From Ktedonospora formicarum (GTDB taxonomy: Bacteria; Chloroflexota; Ktedonobacteria; Ktedonobacterales; Ktedonobacteraceae), in the NCBI RefSeq assembly GCF_016587355.1, contig NZ_BNJF01000002.1, forward strand, positions 1,488,001-1,552,000: a stretch of DNA of 64,000 nt, given 5' to 3'. The notes beneath the pieces were generated by a model. The model was not told where the DNA came from. It made no database searches and saw only the letters and a list, made by a program, of their open reading frames with translations. Both the position numbers and the translations under genes were made by a program. Below, piece after piece: positions 45,001 to 53,114 of the stretch; the stretch's first letter is position 1, and each line of letters begins with the position of its first letter.

Positions 45001-46377
45001 ATGATCACGACCTCATCTCAACAGAGAATTCAACAACCAAGAGCACAAACCATGATGCCACTGCTGGCTCTCTGTCTTGGCTACTTTATGACGATTCTCG
45101 ATGTGACCATCGTCAATGTAGCATTGGTTGATATCAAAGAGCACCTGAGCACGAATGTGACCGGGCTGCAATGGATTGTGGAGGGCTATGCCCTCGTCTT
45201 CGCCAGTTTGCTGCTGACTGGCGGAGCGCTTGGCGACCGAAGAGGAAGTAGAACGATTTTTTTGGTTGGTTTTGCCCTCTTCACACTGGCGTCAACGCTG
45301 TGTAGCCTGGCACCAACGTTGCTCGTCTTGCAGATTGCCCGTGCCATCCAGGGGCTTGGGGCAGCCCTGCTTGTCCCCAATTCGCTCGCCCTCTTAAATA
45401 CCATCTATACTGAGGCACACAAACGGGCGCAAGCCATTGGTATCTGGGCCGCTGTGGCCAGCATCGGAGCACTTTCAGGTCCTCTGCTTGGAGGTTTTTT
45501 GGTCAATGCGTTTGGGTGGCGTAGCATCTTCCTGATCAACCTGCCTATCGGCATTCTCGGCTTTCTGCTCACCTTTCGTTCTATTACTCCTTCGTCGCCG
45601 CAAGCAGGACGCAACCTGGACCTTCCTGGGCAAGTGACAAGTATTCTCGCATTGGGACTGTTGACATTTGCCTTGATTGAAGGAAACAGCTTGGGAAACA
45701 GATCTCCGCTTATTCTTGCAGCATATACTGGAAGTGCCCTCTTTTTCCTCATATTCCTTTGGAGAGAAAAGACCACCAGCCATCCGATGCTTCCCTTGAA
45801 CCTGTTTCAAGAAAGAACGTTCTCTGCGACCAATATGGTCGCCCTGTGCCAGACCTTTACGTTTACAGGCTTCATTTTTGTCATCAGCCTGTTCTTGCAA
45901 GAGGTGCAACACTATACGCCATCGCTCACAGGATTGGCATTGCTTCCTTCCTTTGGCAGTGCCTTGCTCGCAACCTCTCTCTCTGGCATGCTTATGGCTC
46001 GCATCGGGACCAAACGTGTGATGGTCATTGGGCTGCTCCTCAGCACTTTGGCCTGTTTTGGGTTTTTGCTGGTTGAGATACACACCAACTACCTGTTGCT
46101 GGCGTGTATCACTGCCGTCTTGGGATTCGGGCTTGCCCTGATCTTACCGGCCATGACTGAGGCGGTGATGTCGCATGCTCCAAAAGCCCAATCAGGCATC
46201 GCATCGGGCATGCTCAATGTGAGCCGGCAGGTGGGTGGGGTTATCGGAGTCGCGATTCTTGGAACGCTTGTGGGGAATCAGCAGATGTTCCTCTCAGGCA
46301 TGCATCTCGCCTTTGTCGTCGCCGGAGGGGTTCTCTTCCTTGGATTGGTCTGTGCATGGGTCTTCGTCAGAAGGTGA
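45001..46377 (+). CDS. DHA2-family MFS multidrug transporter (EmrB/QacA type)
   Basis: A 458-residue transporter with 13-14 spans. Hallmarks are LGYFMTILDVTIVNVALVDI (motif D1), LLTGGALGDRRGSRTIFLVGFALF (motif A), QIARAIQGLGAALLVPNSLALLN (motif B) and GPLLGGFLVNAFGWRSIFLINLPIG (motif C). The ATG at 45001 follows AGAGAAG; a GTG at 44986 is possible. It exports amphipathic drugs in characterised relatives. Last gene of the run beginning with the cupin; co-regulation is an inference. Confidence 0.93.
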   Translation: MITTSSQQRIQQPRAQTMMPLLALCLGYFMTILDVTIVNVALVDIKEHLSTNVTGLQWIVEGYALVFASLLLTGGALGDRRGSRTIFLVGFALFTLASTLCSLAPTLLVLQIARAIQGLGAALLVPNSLALLNTIYTEAHKRAQAIGIWAAVASIGALSGPLLGGFLVNAFGWRSIFLINLPIGILGFLLTFRSITPSSPQAGRNLDLPGQVTSILALGLLTFALIEGNSLGNRSPLILAAYTGSALFFLIFLWREKTTSHPMLPLNLFQERTFSATNMVALCQTFTFTGFIFVISLFLQEVQHYTPSLTGLALLPSFGSALLATSLSGMLMARIGTKRVMVIGLLLSTLACFGFLLVEIHTNYLLLACITAVLGFGLALILPAMTEAVMSHAPKAQSGIASGMLNVSRQVGGVIGVAILGTLVGNQQMFLSGMHLAFVVAGGVLFLGLVCAWVFVRR

Positions 46378-46524
46378 TAGGAGACACCCCAATTGTGAAC
46401 CCATTGTGAAACGCAGGAGGACCGTATGACAAATGAAAGGAGTATCGAAGAGATACGTACAGAAAGAGATTATAAGGCCACGAATGGTTTAGATAAGAGG
46501 GGTAAATGAACTATTTTGAGGTTT

Positions 46525-46644
46525 TTAGGATATGGGATCCCGCTGCATTGCTCCTGATAACAGCGAATGTAGCGGAATCCCCACAATGAGCATCATCACG
46601 AGAAAAGCACCAATGAACAGGATGCGTTGGGTCATTGCGTTCAT
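46525..46644 (-). CDS. Possible small single-span membrane protein (39 aa)
   Basis: Downstream of the TIGR01777 gene on the same strand (33-base gap), ATG 46644 opens a 39-codon frame beginning MNAMTQRILFIGAFLVMMLI and ending HSLLSGAMQRDPIS before TAA. AAGAAAGG lies directly upstream. The strong hydrophobic segment after a short basic start is what a real small membrane protein would look like. It would be the third gene of the YndJ/TIGR01777 unit. No homologue is recalled. Confidence 0.4.
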   Translation of the reverse strand: MNAMTQRILFIGAFLVMMLIVGIPLHSLLSGAMQRDPIS

Positions 46645-46677
46645 CCTTTCTTTTTGACACACAAAATTGATCACCCA

Positions 46678-47628
46678 TCATACATAGACCTTCCGCCTTG
46701 TAACAGGAGAACCATCGTGCTTGCGCAACAACTGGTCGAGTGCTTGCGGGAGTGTAGGATACACAAACTGGAAGGTCGCCTCCATCAGACGTTCAGGCAC
46801 AAGATGCTGGCTGTCCAGCATCACCGTCGCGAGTTCTCCTAACGCCGCTCGGAGCACGAACGCGGGAAGGGGAAACAGGGAAGGTCGTCGCAAAATGTCC
46901 TGGAGCGCGCGCAGAAACGTTCGATTGGTCGCCCCTTCCGGCGCACAGAGATTGAACGGGCCGGAGAGTTGGCGCTGTTCTATCAGAAACTGGATGGCAC
47001 GGGCCACGTCCACGCGATGAATCCAAGGCAGCCACTGGTGCCCGTTGCCCACTTGACTCCCCAGCACGCGAGCAAACTGCACCAACGGGGGAAAGGCGCC
47101 AGCATGGAGGTCGAGGACCAGCCCGGTACGGATGATACAGCATCTGGTTGGAGCAGAAGCGGTCGATGCTTCCCACTCCTGGCAGACCCGCGCGCGAAAG
47201 CCCTGCCCAGGCAAGCTCGTCTCGGTCAACAGTTCCTGTCCGCGATCACCATAGTATCCCGAAGCTGAGGCTTGGATCAGCACCGCTGGTGCCCCATAGC
47301 GCTCCATTGCTTGGATCACCGCCTGTCCGGCGCTCAGACGGCTCTCCAGAATGCGCGCTCGATACGTGCGCGTCCAGCGCCAGTGAGCCGGAGTCGCGCC
47401 CGCCAGATTGACGATGGCGCACTCATTGGTTAGCAATTCTCCCCATCCTTGTGCAGAGGTGGCATCCCAGCTAATCGTCTGGATCTGTGGCAAGCCTTGT
47501 TGGGAAAACATCTCTGCTGCCTGCTTTGGATATCTGCTCAAGATGATGATCTCATATCCTTGAGAGATAAGGAGATGGGTGAGCGTCCGTCCAATCAGTC
47601 CGGTACCACCAGTAATCAGCACGCGCAT
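46678..47628 (-). CDS. TIGR01777 family NAD-binding epimerase (DUF1731 type)
   Basis: A 316-residue extended short-chain dehydrogenase. MRVLITGGTGLIGRTL is the cofactor motif, VNLAGA follows strand 4, ASASGYYGDRGQELLTE carries the YYG motif where a YxxxK would be, and WIHRVDVARAIQFLIE and PFNLCAPEGATNRTFLRAL complete the family pattern; the C-terminal DUF1731 part ends near VYPTLPQALDQLL. The reaction is unknown. Start ATG 47628 overlaps the end of the upstream gene by 13 bases, so the two are co-translated. Confidence 0.93.
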   Translation of the reverse strand: MRVLITGGTGLIGRTLTHLLISQGYEIIILSRYPKQAAEMFSQQGLPQIQTISWDATSAQGWGELLTNECAIVNLAGATPAHWRWTRTYRARILESRLSAGQAVIQAMERYGAPAVLIQASASGYYGDRGQELLTETSLPGQGFRARVCQEWEASTASAPTRCCIIRTGLVLDLHAGAFPPLVQFARVLGSQVGNGHQWLPWIHRVDVARAIQFLIEQRQLSGPFNLCAPEGATNRTFLRALQDILRRPSLFPLPAFVLRAALGELATVMLDSQHLVPERLMEATFQFVYPTLPQALDQLLRKHDGSPVTRRKVYV

Positions 47629-48656
47629 TCCTCACCTCCGCTGCTCCTCTGCTTTGTTCTGAGACGCCAGCCAAGTAACCCACCACAGCCAAAGAGTAGT
47701 GCGTTCTCCAGCCCATGAATTGCAATCATCTGAGCTATGGTGAAGGTCCACGCTCCGGTTGCAACGCCAAGGGCATACGCTCCGGCAACCAGCATGGTGA
47801 AAAAGACGGTCAGATACGACAACGCCATAAACATCTGCGCGAACCGGGAAACGGTTGTGGGCACAACGAAACGCAGACCCAAGAGTGCGAGCAGAAGCAG
47901 GCTGAGAGCCAGTAGATCGGCTGGTGTCGTGTCGAGATCGGGCAGGCCGGTGATCTGGGCAGCAGTTAGCCCGGCAGCGACCAGCAGCGGATTAATCAGA
48001 ACGCCGAAGGCCGCAGTGCGATAAGCCATCCAATAGACCCCACGACATGTCACCAGATTGTTGTGAAGAGCCTGCCCAGTCAGTCCTGTGATGACCAGCG
48101 CGGTCAGGGGAATCACGTGAAAATGAACGGCTGTAAGCAGGTCAGTGTGCACACCAAAGCCCAGCGGCTGAAGACCCCAACACGCCAGCATCATCCATGC
48201 CCCGCCTGCTGGTAGGTAAAGCAGGGCTCCTGCCAGGCAGAGTTCGGCAAGCGAGGGGCAGTGCTTCTTTCTGAGCATCTGGCAGAACTGAACCAGACTA
48301 AGCAGCGCGAGCAGCCCGGTAAACCCACCCCAGACAGAAGCAAATGTTGCAGCTAACGGTCCCGTAGGAAGAAAGAAGGCGGCGCCACCGAGAATGGCCG
48401 CCAAGGGCTGGAGAAACACGACCAGTGCAGTCCATTTCGAGAACAAAGGGCCTGCCTGCTGGGAGAAAACAAAAGGGAGAGCTAACGGAGTGATCACAAA
48501 CAGCGCCAGCAAGAGCACAATCTCCAGATCATTCAGTTGGGTCCAACTGAGCAGACGAGCACATACGATGCCTCCCCAGATGCCTCCCCCAAAGCCAGGG
48601 CTGATCCAGCTCCACCTGACCCGTTTGTTTCTGTGCAAAGACATATGAAGCTCCAT
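47616..48656 (-). CDS. YndJ-like polytopic membrane protein
   Basis: A 346-residue protein with about ten spans. The region HFHVIPLTALVITGL and the end MIAIHGLENALLFGCGGLLGW fit the YndJ family of Firmicutes and their relatives, whose function is unknown. ATG 48656 is the longest start; ATG 48644 has GGAG eight bases before it. It overlaps the TIGR01777 gene and is divergent from a TetR regulator across a 19-bp perfect operator at 48734-48752, so the regulator probably controls this unit. Confidence 0.8.
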   Translation of the reverse strand: MELHMSLHRNKRVRWSWISPGFGGGIWGGIVCARLLSWTQLNDLEIVLLLALFVITPLALPFVFSQQAGPLFSKWTALVVFLQPLAAILGGAAFFLPTGPLAATFASVWGGFTGLLALLSLVQFCQMLRKKHCPSLAELCLAGALLYLPAGGAWMMLACWGLQPLGFGVHTDLLTAVHFHVIPLTALVITGLTGQALHNNLVTCRGVYWMAYRTAAFGVLINPLLVAAGLTAAQITGLPDLDTTPADLLALSLLLLALLGLRFVVPTTVSRFAQMFMALSYLTVFFTMLVAGAYALGVATGAWTFTIAQMIAIHGLENALLFGCGGLLGWRLRTKQRSSGGEECAC

Positions 48657-48733
48657 ATCTTAATGATCACCAGACACCTCGCAGGCACGCGAATTGGGCA
48701 CTACAATACTGATGATCAGCCAGGTTTACAGAA

Positions 48734-48752
48734 AAGTGAACGTTGTTCACTT
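48734..48752. promoter_or_regulatory. TetR-type operator in divergent promoter region
   Basis: AAGTGAACGTTGTTCACTT is an inverted repeat with perfect 8-bp arms around GTT. It lies 77 bases from the YndJ-like start and 125 bases from the TetR start, the expected place for shared control. Confidence 0.75.
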
Positions 48753-48877
48753 GTTAATATCCTAGCAGATGCGTTATGCTGTAGTCAAGGGTTGGATACC
48801 GACTTCCAATCAAGCGGGTTGGTGTCCAGGGGGCTCATGTGGATGTCGGCGAGCAAAATCGTCTTGAGGAGAGCAGT

Positions 48878-49735
48878 ATGGAATCGTCTGAGGCGCAGGA
48901 GACGCGCGAACCACGAGCAACGCAGAAACTTACGCAGAAAGCGCTCCTGACGCGGCAGCGCATCATGGAGACAGCCTGGCGCCTGTTCGCGACGAAAGGC
49001 TATGATCAGACCACAATGCGCGAGATAGCGGCAGAGGCCTCGTGTTCCCTGGGACTGACCTATCGATATTTTGCCAGCAAAGAGGATCTCGTCCTGGAAT
49101 TGTACCGCTGGCTGGTGCTCCAGTTAGAGGAACTGATTCCGCTGCTTCCTGTGACCTCCATCGCCGACCGTTTTCATCAGCTTATGCGCGCACTGTTGGA
49201 AGTCATGACACCTCACCGCTTAACGCTGGTTGCCTTATCTGGGGCGGCCCTCAATCCCCTCTCGCGCGCCGGGGTCTTCGGCAAGGAGGGAGCGGAAGTT
49301 CGTTACCGAGCGCGTGCAAGCTATCGTCTTCTGGTGGAGCATGCCAGGGATATCCCTCGTGCCTCACAGGTGGAGGATCTGGCGACGATTCTCTATGGCT
49401 TGCAGCTAGCCCTGGTTCTCTTCTGGCTCCAGGATCTGAGCCCTGAGAGACGCCAGACCGAGGCTCTTTTGCAGTTCATTCATGAACTGCTGGGGCGATT
49501 GCGCCCCTCTTACGGATTCCTTGGATCGCGCACCTCCTGGCTCGGTTCGCGCACATTGTTGGACCGCTGCTTGGGTCGGAAGGGGGATGATCAGTGCCAG
49601 CTAGGAAGCATGGCTCGCCTTAGCAAGAAGATGATCATGAGAGCAGGAACCTGTTGCCCTTTAGATGCGCAGGCTTTGCAAAAAAAACGTAGCTCCCTTC
49701 TAGCAGGAGATTCAGACGAACAACGAAGCGTTTGA
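48878..49735 (+). CDS. TetR family transcription regulator
   Basis: A 285-residue regulator. The DNA-binding part is RQRIMETAWRLFATKGYDQTTMREIAAEASCSLGLTYRYFASKEDLVLELYRWL (given by its ends R and L; HTH at about residues 30-75). The ligand domain follows to about residue 210. The last 60 residues (Arg/Leu/Cys-rich) have no family counterpart and may be an extension after a lost stop. ATG 48878 follows GAGGAGAG. It is divergent from the YndJ unit over a palindromic operator. Confidence 0.9.
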   Translation: MESSEAQETREPRATQKLTQKALLTRQRIMETAWRLFATKGYDQTTMREIAAEASCSLGLTYRYFASKEDLVLELYRWLVLQLEELIPLLPVTSIADRFHQLMRALLEVMTPHRLTLVALSGAALNPLSRAGVFGKEGAEVRYRARASYRLLVEHARDIPRASQVEDLATILYGLQLALVLFWLQDLSPERRQTEALLQFIHELLGRLRPSYGFLGSRTSWLGSRTLLDRCLGRKGDDQCQLGSMARLSKKMIMRAGTCCPLDAQALQKKRSSLLAGDSDEQRSV

Positions 49736-49781
49736 TAGCGTCCTGAAATGCACAGGATCGAGCCTGACTCCCGCCAGATGT

Positions 49782-49820
49782 GAACAACCACTTTGATAGC
49801 TTATGCTAAAGCGGTTGTTC
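49782..49820. terminator. Hairpin between tetR and the CocE-like gene
   Basis: GAACAACCACTTT (49782-49794) pairs with AAAGCGGTTGTTC (49808-49820) except for one A-C mismatch. It sits just after the TetR stop. Confidence 0.5.
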
Positions 49821-49830
49821 ACGGATTCCG

Positions 49831-49867
49831 ACCTCTACACAGTATTGACTTAACACTGTGTAGAGGT
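49831..49867. terminator. Second hairpin between convergent genes
   Basis: ACCTCTACACAGT (49831-49843) and ACTGTGTAGAGGT (49855-49867) are perfect 13-bp arms around an eleven-base loop, 15 bases after the hydrolase stop on the minus strand. No U-tract is present. Confidence 0.5.
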
Positions 49868-49882
49868 ACAGGCGCAGGATCA

Positions 49883-51664
49883 TCAGGAGATTGAGGGCAC
49901 AATGGGCAAGACGACATACGAGGGATGTGCCTCATCATGTAGGATCATTTGGTAGGCGACGACCAGCTCGGCATCGACGCCGAAGTCGTGACCTGTGTTG
50001 GGATTGCGATCCCAGCGCGGAAAATTGCTGCTGGTGATATCCAGGCGAATGTGATGCCCGCGCTTGAAGAGATTGCTGGTGGACCAGAGATCGATCTCGT
50101 ACTCATAGGCGGTGCCTGGCTCGATCAGCGACGGCTCTTCACCTCGCGTGAAGCCACGATAGCGGGCACGAATGATGCCATCGGTGAGGTTTCGTGCGTA
50201 GCCGTCGGGATGCACATCGACTAGGCGTGCCACGAAGTCTGTATCCGGTGCGCTCGATTTCGCCCACAGCACGACTGTGATCGGTCCGGTCACCTCGGTG
50301 TCTTCTTCTAATGGTGGCGTGGTGTAGACCAGCACATCCCTCCGGCTCTCTGTGGCTCGTTGGTCATAGGGACCAGCTGGATATTCCACCGTCATCAGCA
50401 GCGCACCTCCGTGCGTGATAACCGGATTTGCGGGGTCGTAATTGTACGTATCCGCGGCCTCCTCACGTGGCGGGATTGTGCTCAGCGTCCCATTGCCATG
50501 TATGGTATTGGCTTGTCCGCCGCTGTGCAGGTAGTAGCGCGTCTCAACTGCGCGCGCCAGTGGCCATTCGTTCTCCTCGCGCCACACATTCGCGCCCATC
50601 ACGAAGAGCCTGATTGGTGCCTCCTCCATGACGCCATTCTCAAGTCCCTTGAGCCAGTGATCGAACCAGCGCTGGTGGATGCTTTCCATGGAATTCCTCA
50701 GGTCAAGCGTCACGCTATTGGCGCCGATGCCAAAATTGATCTCGCCGACGAAGTTGGTGCGGTTCATATGCGACCACGGTCCAATCAACAACTGACTCTG
50801 GCGTGCTGCGCGCGTGCTGCCGCGCTCGTGCATGGCGCGAAAACTCTCGATGGTGCCCTGTAAGTAAAGATCGTACCAGCCACCAATATTGAGGGCTGGT
50901 ACCTGTACCTGCTCATATTTGCCCGCCAGCGTGAGTCCATCCAATCCCTTACGATCCATCACATGCTCAAGCTCCTCAAACAACGCTTGCCCCGTGCCGG
51001 TGCGCTTGAGCGGCGCAAACTCTTTGAGCGGTAGGGACCAGTAACCCCGTGTGCCCAGTGCGTCAATCTCCTCCGCCAGTTCGCGCAGAGCCTGACCAAG
51101 TTTGCGCGGATCAGCCTCACCCTGGCATTGTTTGAGGACCACATCAGTTCCAACCGACTGTAAATGCCAGTTCGTATGCTTGCCCAGCTCAAAAGCCCCG
51201 GCCCGATACCGCGAGCCGTCCAGCGGGTCGCCCACAGTGATCATCGGCACAATTGTCTTGAGAGCAGCGGGCTGTAGGGTGGCTGGTGCCCACTGGGCAA
51301 AACCAGAATACGAGGCTCCAAACATGCCGATCTGGCCATTGCTATAGGGGAGACGCGCTGCCCACTCGATCGTATCCACCCCATCCATCCACTCATTGAC
51401 ATTCGGTTCCCATTCTCCCTCGGACGCGTAGCGCCCACGGGTATCCTGAATAATCACCACATACCCCCTGCGCGCCATCTGCGTAGGATCGAAGAGGGAC
51501 GTTGCCAGTGGCAAATGCTTGCCATACGGAATGCGCAGGAGCAGCACTGGCCAGTGCCCCTCGCTTACCGGACGATACACATTAGCGCGTAGCACTACTC
51601 CATCGCGCATGGTCGCGGGCACATCATACAGGACTCGAACTTCACTTTCCTGCTTCTGAGTCAT
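49883..51664 (-). CDS. CocE/NonD family hydrolase (X-Pro dipeptidyl-peptidase type)
   Basis: A 593-residue alpha/beta-hydrolase with a C-terminal jelly-roll domain. VPATMRDGVVLRANVYRP begins the family; YVVIIQDTRGRYASEGEW contains the conserved RG motif, GMFGASYSGFAQW the nucleophile serine (about residue 117), and LLIGPWSH (about residue 296) the histidine. The C-terminal FVARLVDVHPDGYARNLTDGIIRARYRG is the X-Pro dipeptidyl-peptidase C domain. Family members hydrolyse acyl esters or amides, such as cocaine esterase and glutaryl-7-ACA acylase. No signal peptide. It is divergent from a PadR regulator across a 44-bp palindrome. Confidence 0.93.
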   Translation of the reverse strand: MTQKQESEVRVLYDVPATMRDGVVLRANVYRPVSEGHWPVLLLRIPYGKHLPLATSLFDPTQMARRGYVVIIQDTRGRYASEGEWEPNVNEWMDGVDTIEWAARLPYSNGQIGMFGASYSGFAQWAPATLQPAALKTIVPMITVGDPLDGSRYRAGAFELGKHTNWHLQSVGTDVVLKQCQGEADPRKLGQALRELAEEIDALGTRGYWSLPLKEFAPLKRTGTGQALFEELEHVMDRKGLDGLTLAGKYEQVQVPALNIGGWYDLYLQGTIESFRAMHERGSTRAARQSQLLIGPWSHMNRTNFVGEINFGIGANSVTLDLRNSMESIHQRWFDHWLKGLENGVMEEAPIRLFVMGANVWREENEWPLARAVETRYYLHSGGQANTIHGNGTLSTIPPREEAADTYNYDPANPVITHGGALLMTVEYPAGPYDQRATESRRDVLVYTTPPLEEDTEVTGPITVVLWAKSSAPDTDFVARLVDVHPDGYARNLTDGIIRARYRGFTRGEEPSLIEPGTAYEYEIDLWSTSNLFKRGHHIRLDITSSNFPRWDRNPNTGHDFGVDAELVVAYQMILHDEAHPSYVVLPIVPSIS

Positions 51665-51723
51665 AAAGAGATGTTCCTCTCGTTTTCTCCTGGCCGCTCA
51701 GGCCATGGGTTGTGTCTTGTTCT

Positions 51724-51767
51724 CTAGTATTAGATAAGTCTTATATAAGACTTATCTAATACTAGAC
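51724..51767. promoter_or_regulatory. 44-bp perfect palindrome (PadR operator candidate)
   Basis: The 44 bases are their own reverse complement; the left half starts TCTAGTATTAGATAAGTC and the centre is TTATATAA (51742-51749). It sits 60 bases from both the CocE-like start (51664) and the PadR start (51828), so one regulator could control both promoters. PadR operators are long AT-rich palindromes of this kind. Confidence 0.8.
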
Positions 51768-51827
51768 AGATTGTATAATAACGGCTGGGCCCTATGTTGT
51801 CAAGAGGAAACTCAGGAGGAAAAAGAG

Positions 51828-52379
51828 ATGTCGCTTGCCTACGCTATTCTTGGTTGGTTGCACAAAGAACCCATGACGGGTTATGACCTCAAGAAGCAAT
51901 TTGATCAGGGGGTTGGTTATTTCTGGCTTGCCGACCAAATGCAAATCTATCGCACTCTGGATCGGCTGGTGGAACAGGGGTATGCCTCGGTTCACGAAGA
52001 GATCCAGCACGCACGGCCCAATCGCAAGGTCTACACTGTGACAGAGACCGGGCGCGTGGAATTTCGCCGTTGGTTAACCGAATCTCAGGATCTGCCCATC
52101 TTCCGTGATCCTCTGCTCATTCAGGTCTTCTTCGCGTCTATCCTATCAAACGCTGAGGTTATTCAATTACTTGAGCAACAGCGTACCGCTCACAATGAGC
52201 GGTTGGCATCGTATCAACAGCTGGTCCATTTTCCCCTGGATGCGTTAGTTGGGACGTTAGGAGTGAGTCGCAGACAGATGCTCCGACGCCTAACATTAGA
52301 GCAGGGATTAAAACGAGAACAGGCGTATATTGACTGGTTGGAAGAGGCCATTGAAGTCGTGCGCCGCCTTCCAGAGTAA
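51828..52379 (+). CDS. PadR family transcription regulator
   Basis: A 183-residue protein of PadR type with the Vir_act_alpha_C C-terminal domain. MSLAYAILGWLHKEPMTGYDLKKQFDQGVGYFW is the winged-helix start (L-x-x-x-P-x-(S/T)GY-L), then YRTLDRLVEQGYASV, the wing HARPNRKVYTVTETG, and a helical C-terminal dimer domain with RTAHNERLASYQQ. ATG 51828 follows AGGAGG; a start at 51771 is unlikely. Such proteins repress detoxification or drug-export genes. The upstream palindrome and the divergent hydrolase suggest an autoregulated pair. Confidence 0.92.
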   Translation: MSLAYAILGWLHKEPMTGYDLKKQFDQGVGYFWLADQMQIYRTLDRLVEQGYASVHEEIQHARPNRKVYTVTETGRVEFRRWLTESQDLPIFRDPLLIQVFFASILSNAEVIQLLEQQRTAHNERLASYQQLVHFPLDALVGTLGVSRRQMLRRLTLEQGLKREQAYIDWLEEAIEVVRRLPE

Positions 52380-52931
52380 GAGGAAATTATACCTATTGGG
52401 GTAGGCTCTAAGGCCCAGAGACACACGCGAGCTGTCGTCTTTGAGTGCTTTCGCTTCTTCATCCTATCGTGGAGGCCGTGCGATCAGATGATCGGGAACA
52501 AGCACGAGCACTTGAGATCACATGGATCGTTGATCGAAGTGGTGATCTTGCAGCCCAGGCCTGATACCATCTCCGGGTAATGGGTGATCAAAAAAAGGAG
52601 TGGAGGCTGTTCCCAGCGCACCGTTCCATCTCTTTTGTACATCACGGCTGTCAAGGTTTAGGAGTCAGTACAGACCAAATGACAAGGATGTGCGTCAAAA
52701 TCCTCGCCCGATGGTTTCTCAATTTCTTATGAGGCGCAAATCATAAGTTTCTGTTATAGAAATAGGATGAGTCTCGATCATTAACAAGGGGAACCTCCTA
52801 TCATAAAAGAGCATCTCCATTTATAGTTCCTTAGATAGAGGAAATGATGCGGAATCGAAGATCAACAGCCAAGTAAGGTCCATTGCTTCAGCCATTTTCC
52901 TCAAGACTTGCTTTTCATTTCTCGTGCAAAA
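52380..52931. other. Intergenic region without recognised gene
   Basis: About 550 bases with several short frames but no ribosome site or motif that I recognise. Confidence 0.5.
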
Positions 52932-52959
52932 AGCCTTTGTAGCAGATGCTACAAAGGCT
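52932..52959 (-). terminator. Intrinsic terminator downstream of the S9 peptidase
   Basis: AGCCTTTGTAGC (52932-52943), loop AGAT, GCTACAAAGGCT (52948-52959), a perfect 12-bp stem. On the minus strand the 3' arm runs into TTTTTGCACG. It lies 155 bases after the stop of the S9 peptidase gene. Confidence 0.8.
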
Positions 52960-53114
52960 GGTTAAACTACACACATGATAAATGAGAAACAGGGGATGCT
53001 ACATGACAAACAAAAGTAATTTGTTTGCTTCTGTTATTAATCATGAGGAGCGCATGAATCTCTCTGCGCACGGCGTGTTATATCCATGAAACCATCATGG
53101 AATGATTACTTAAT

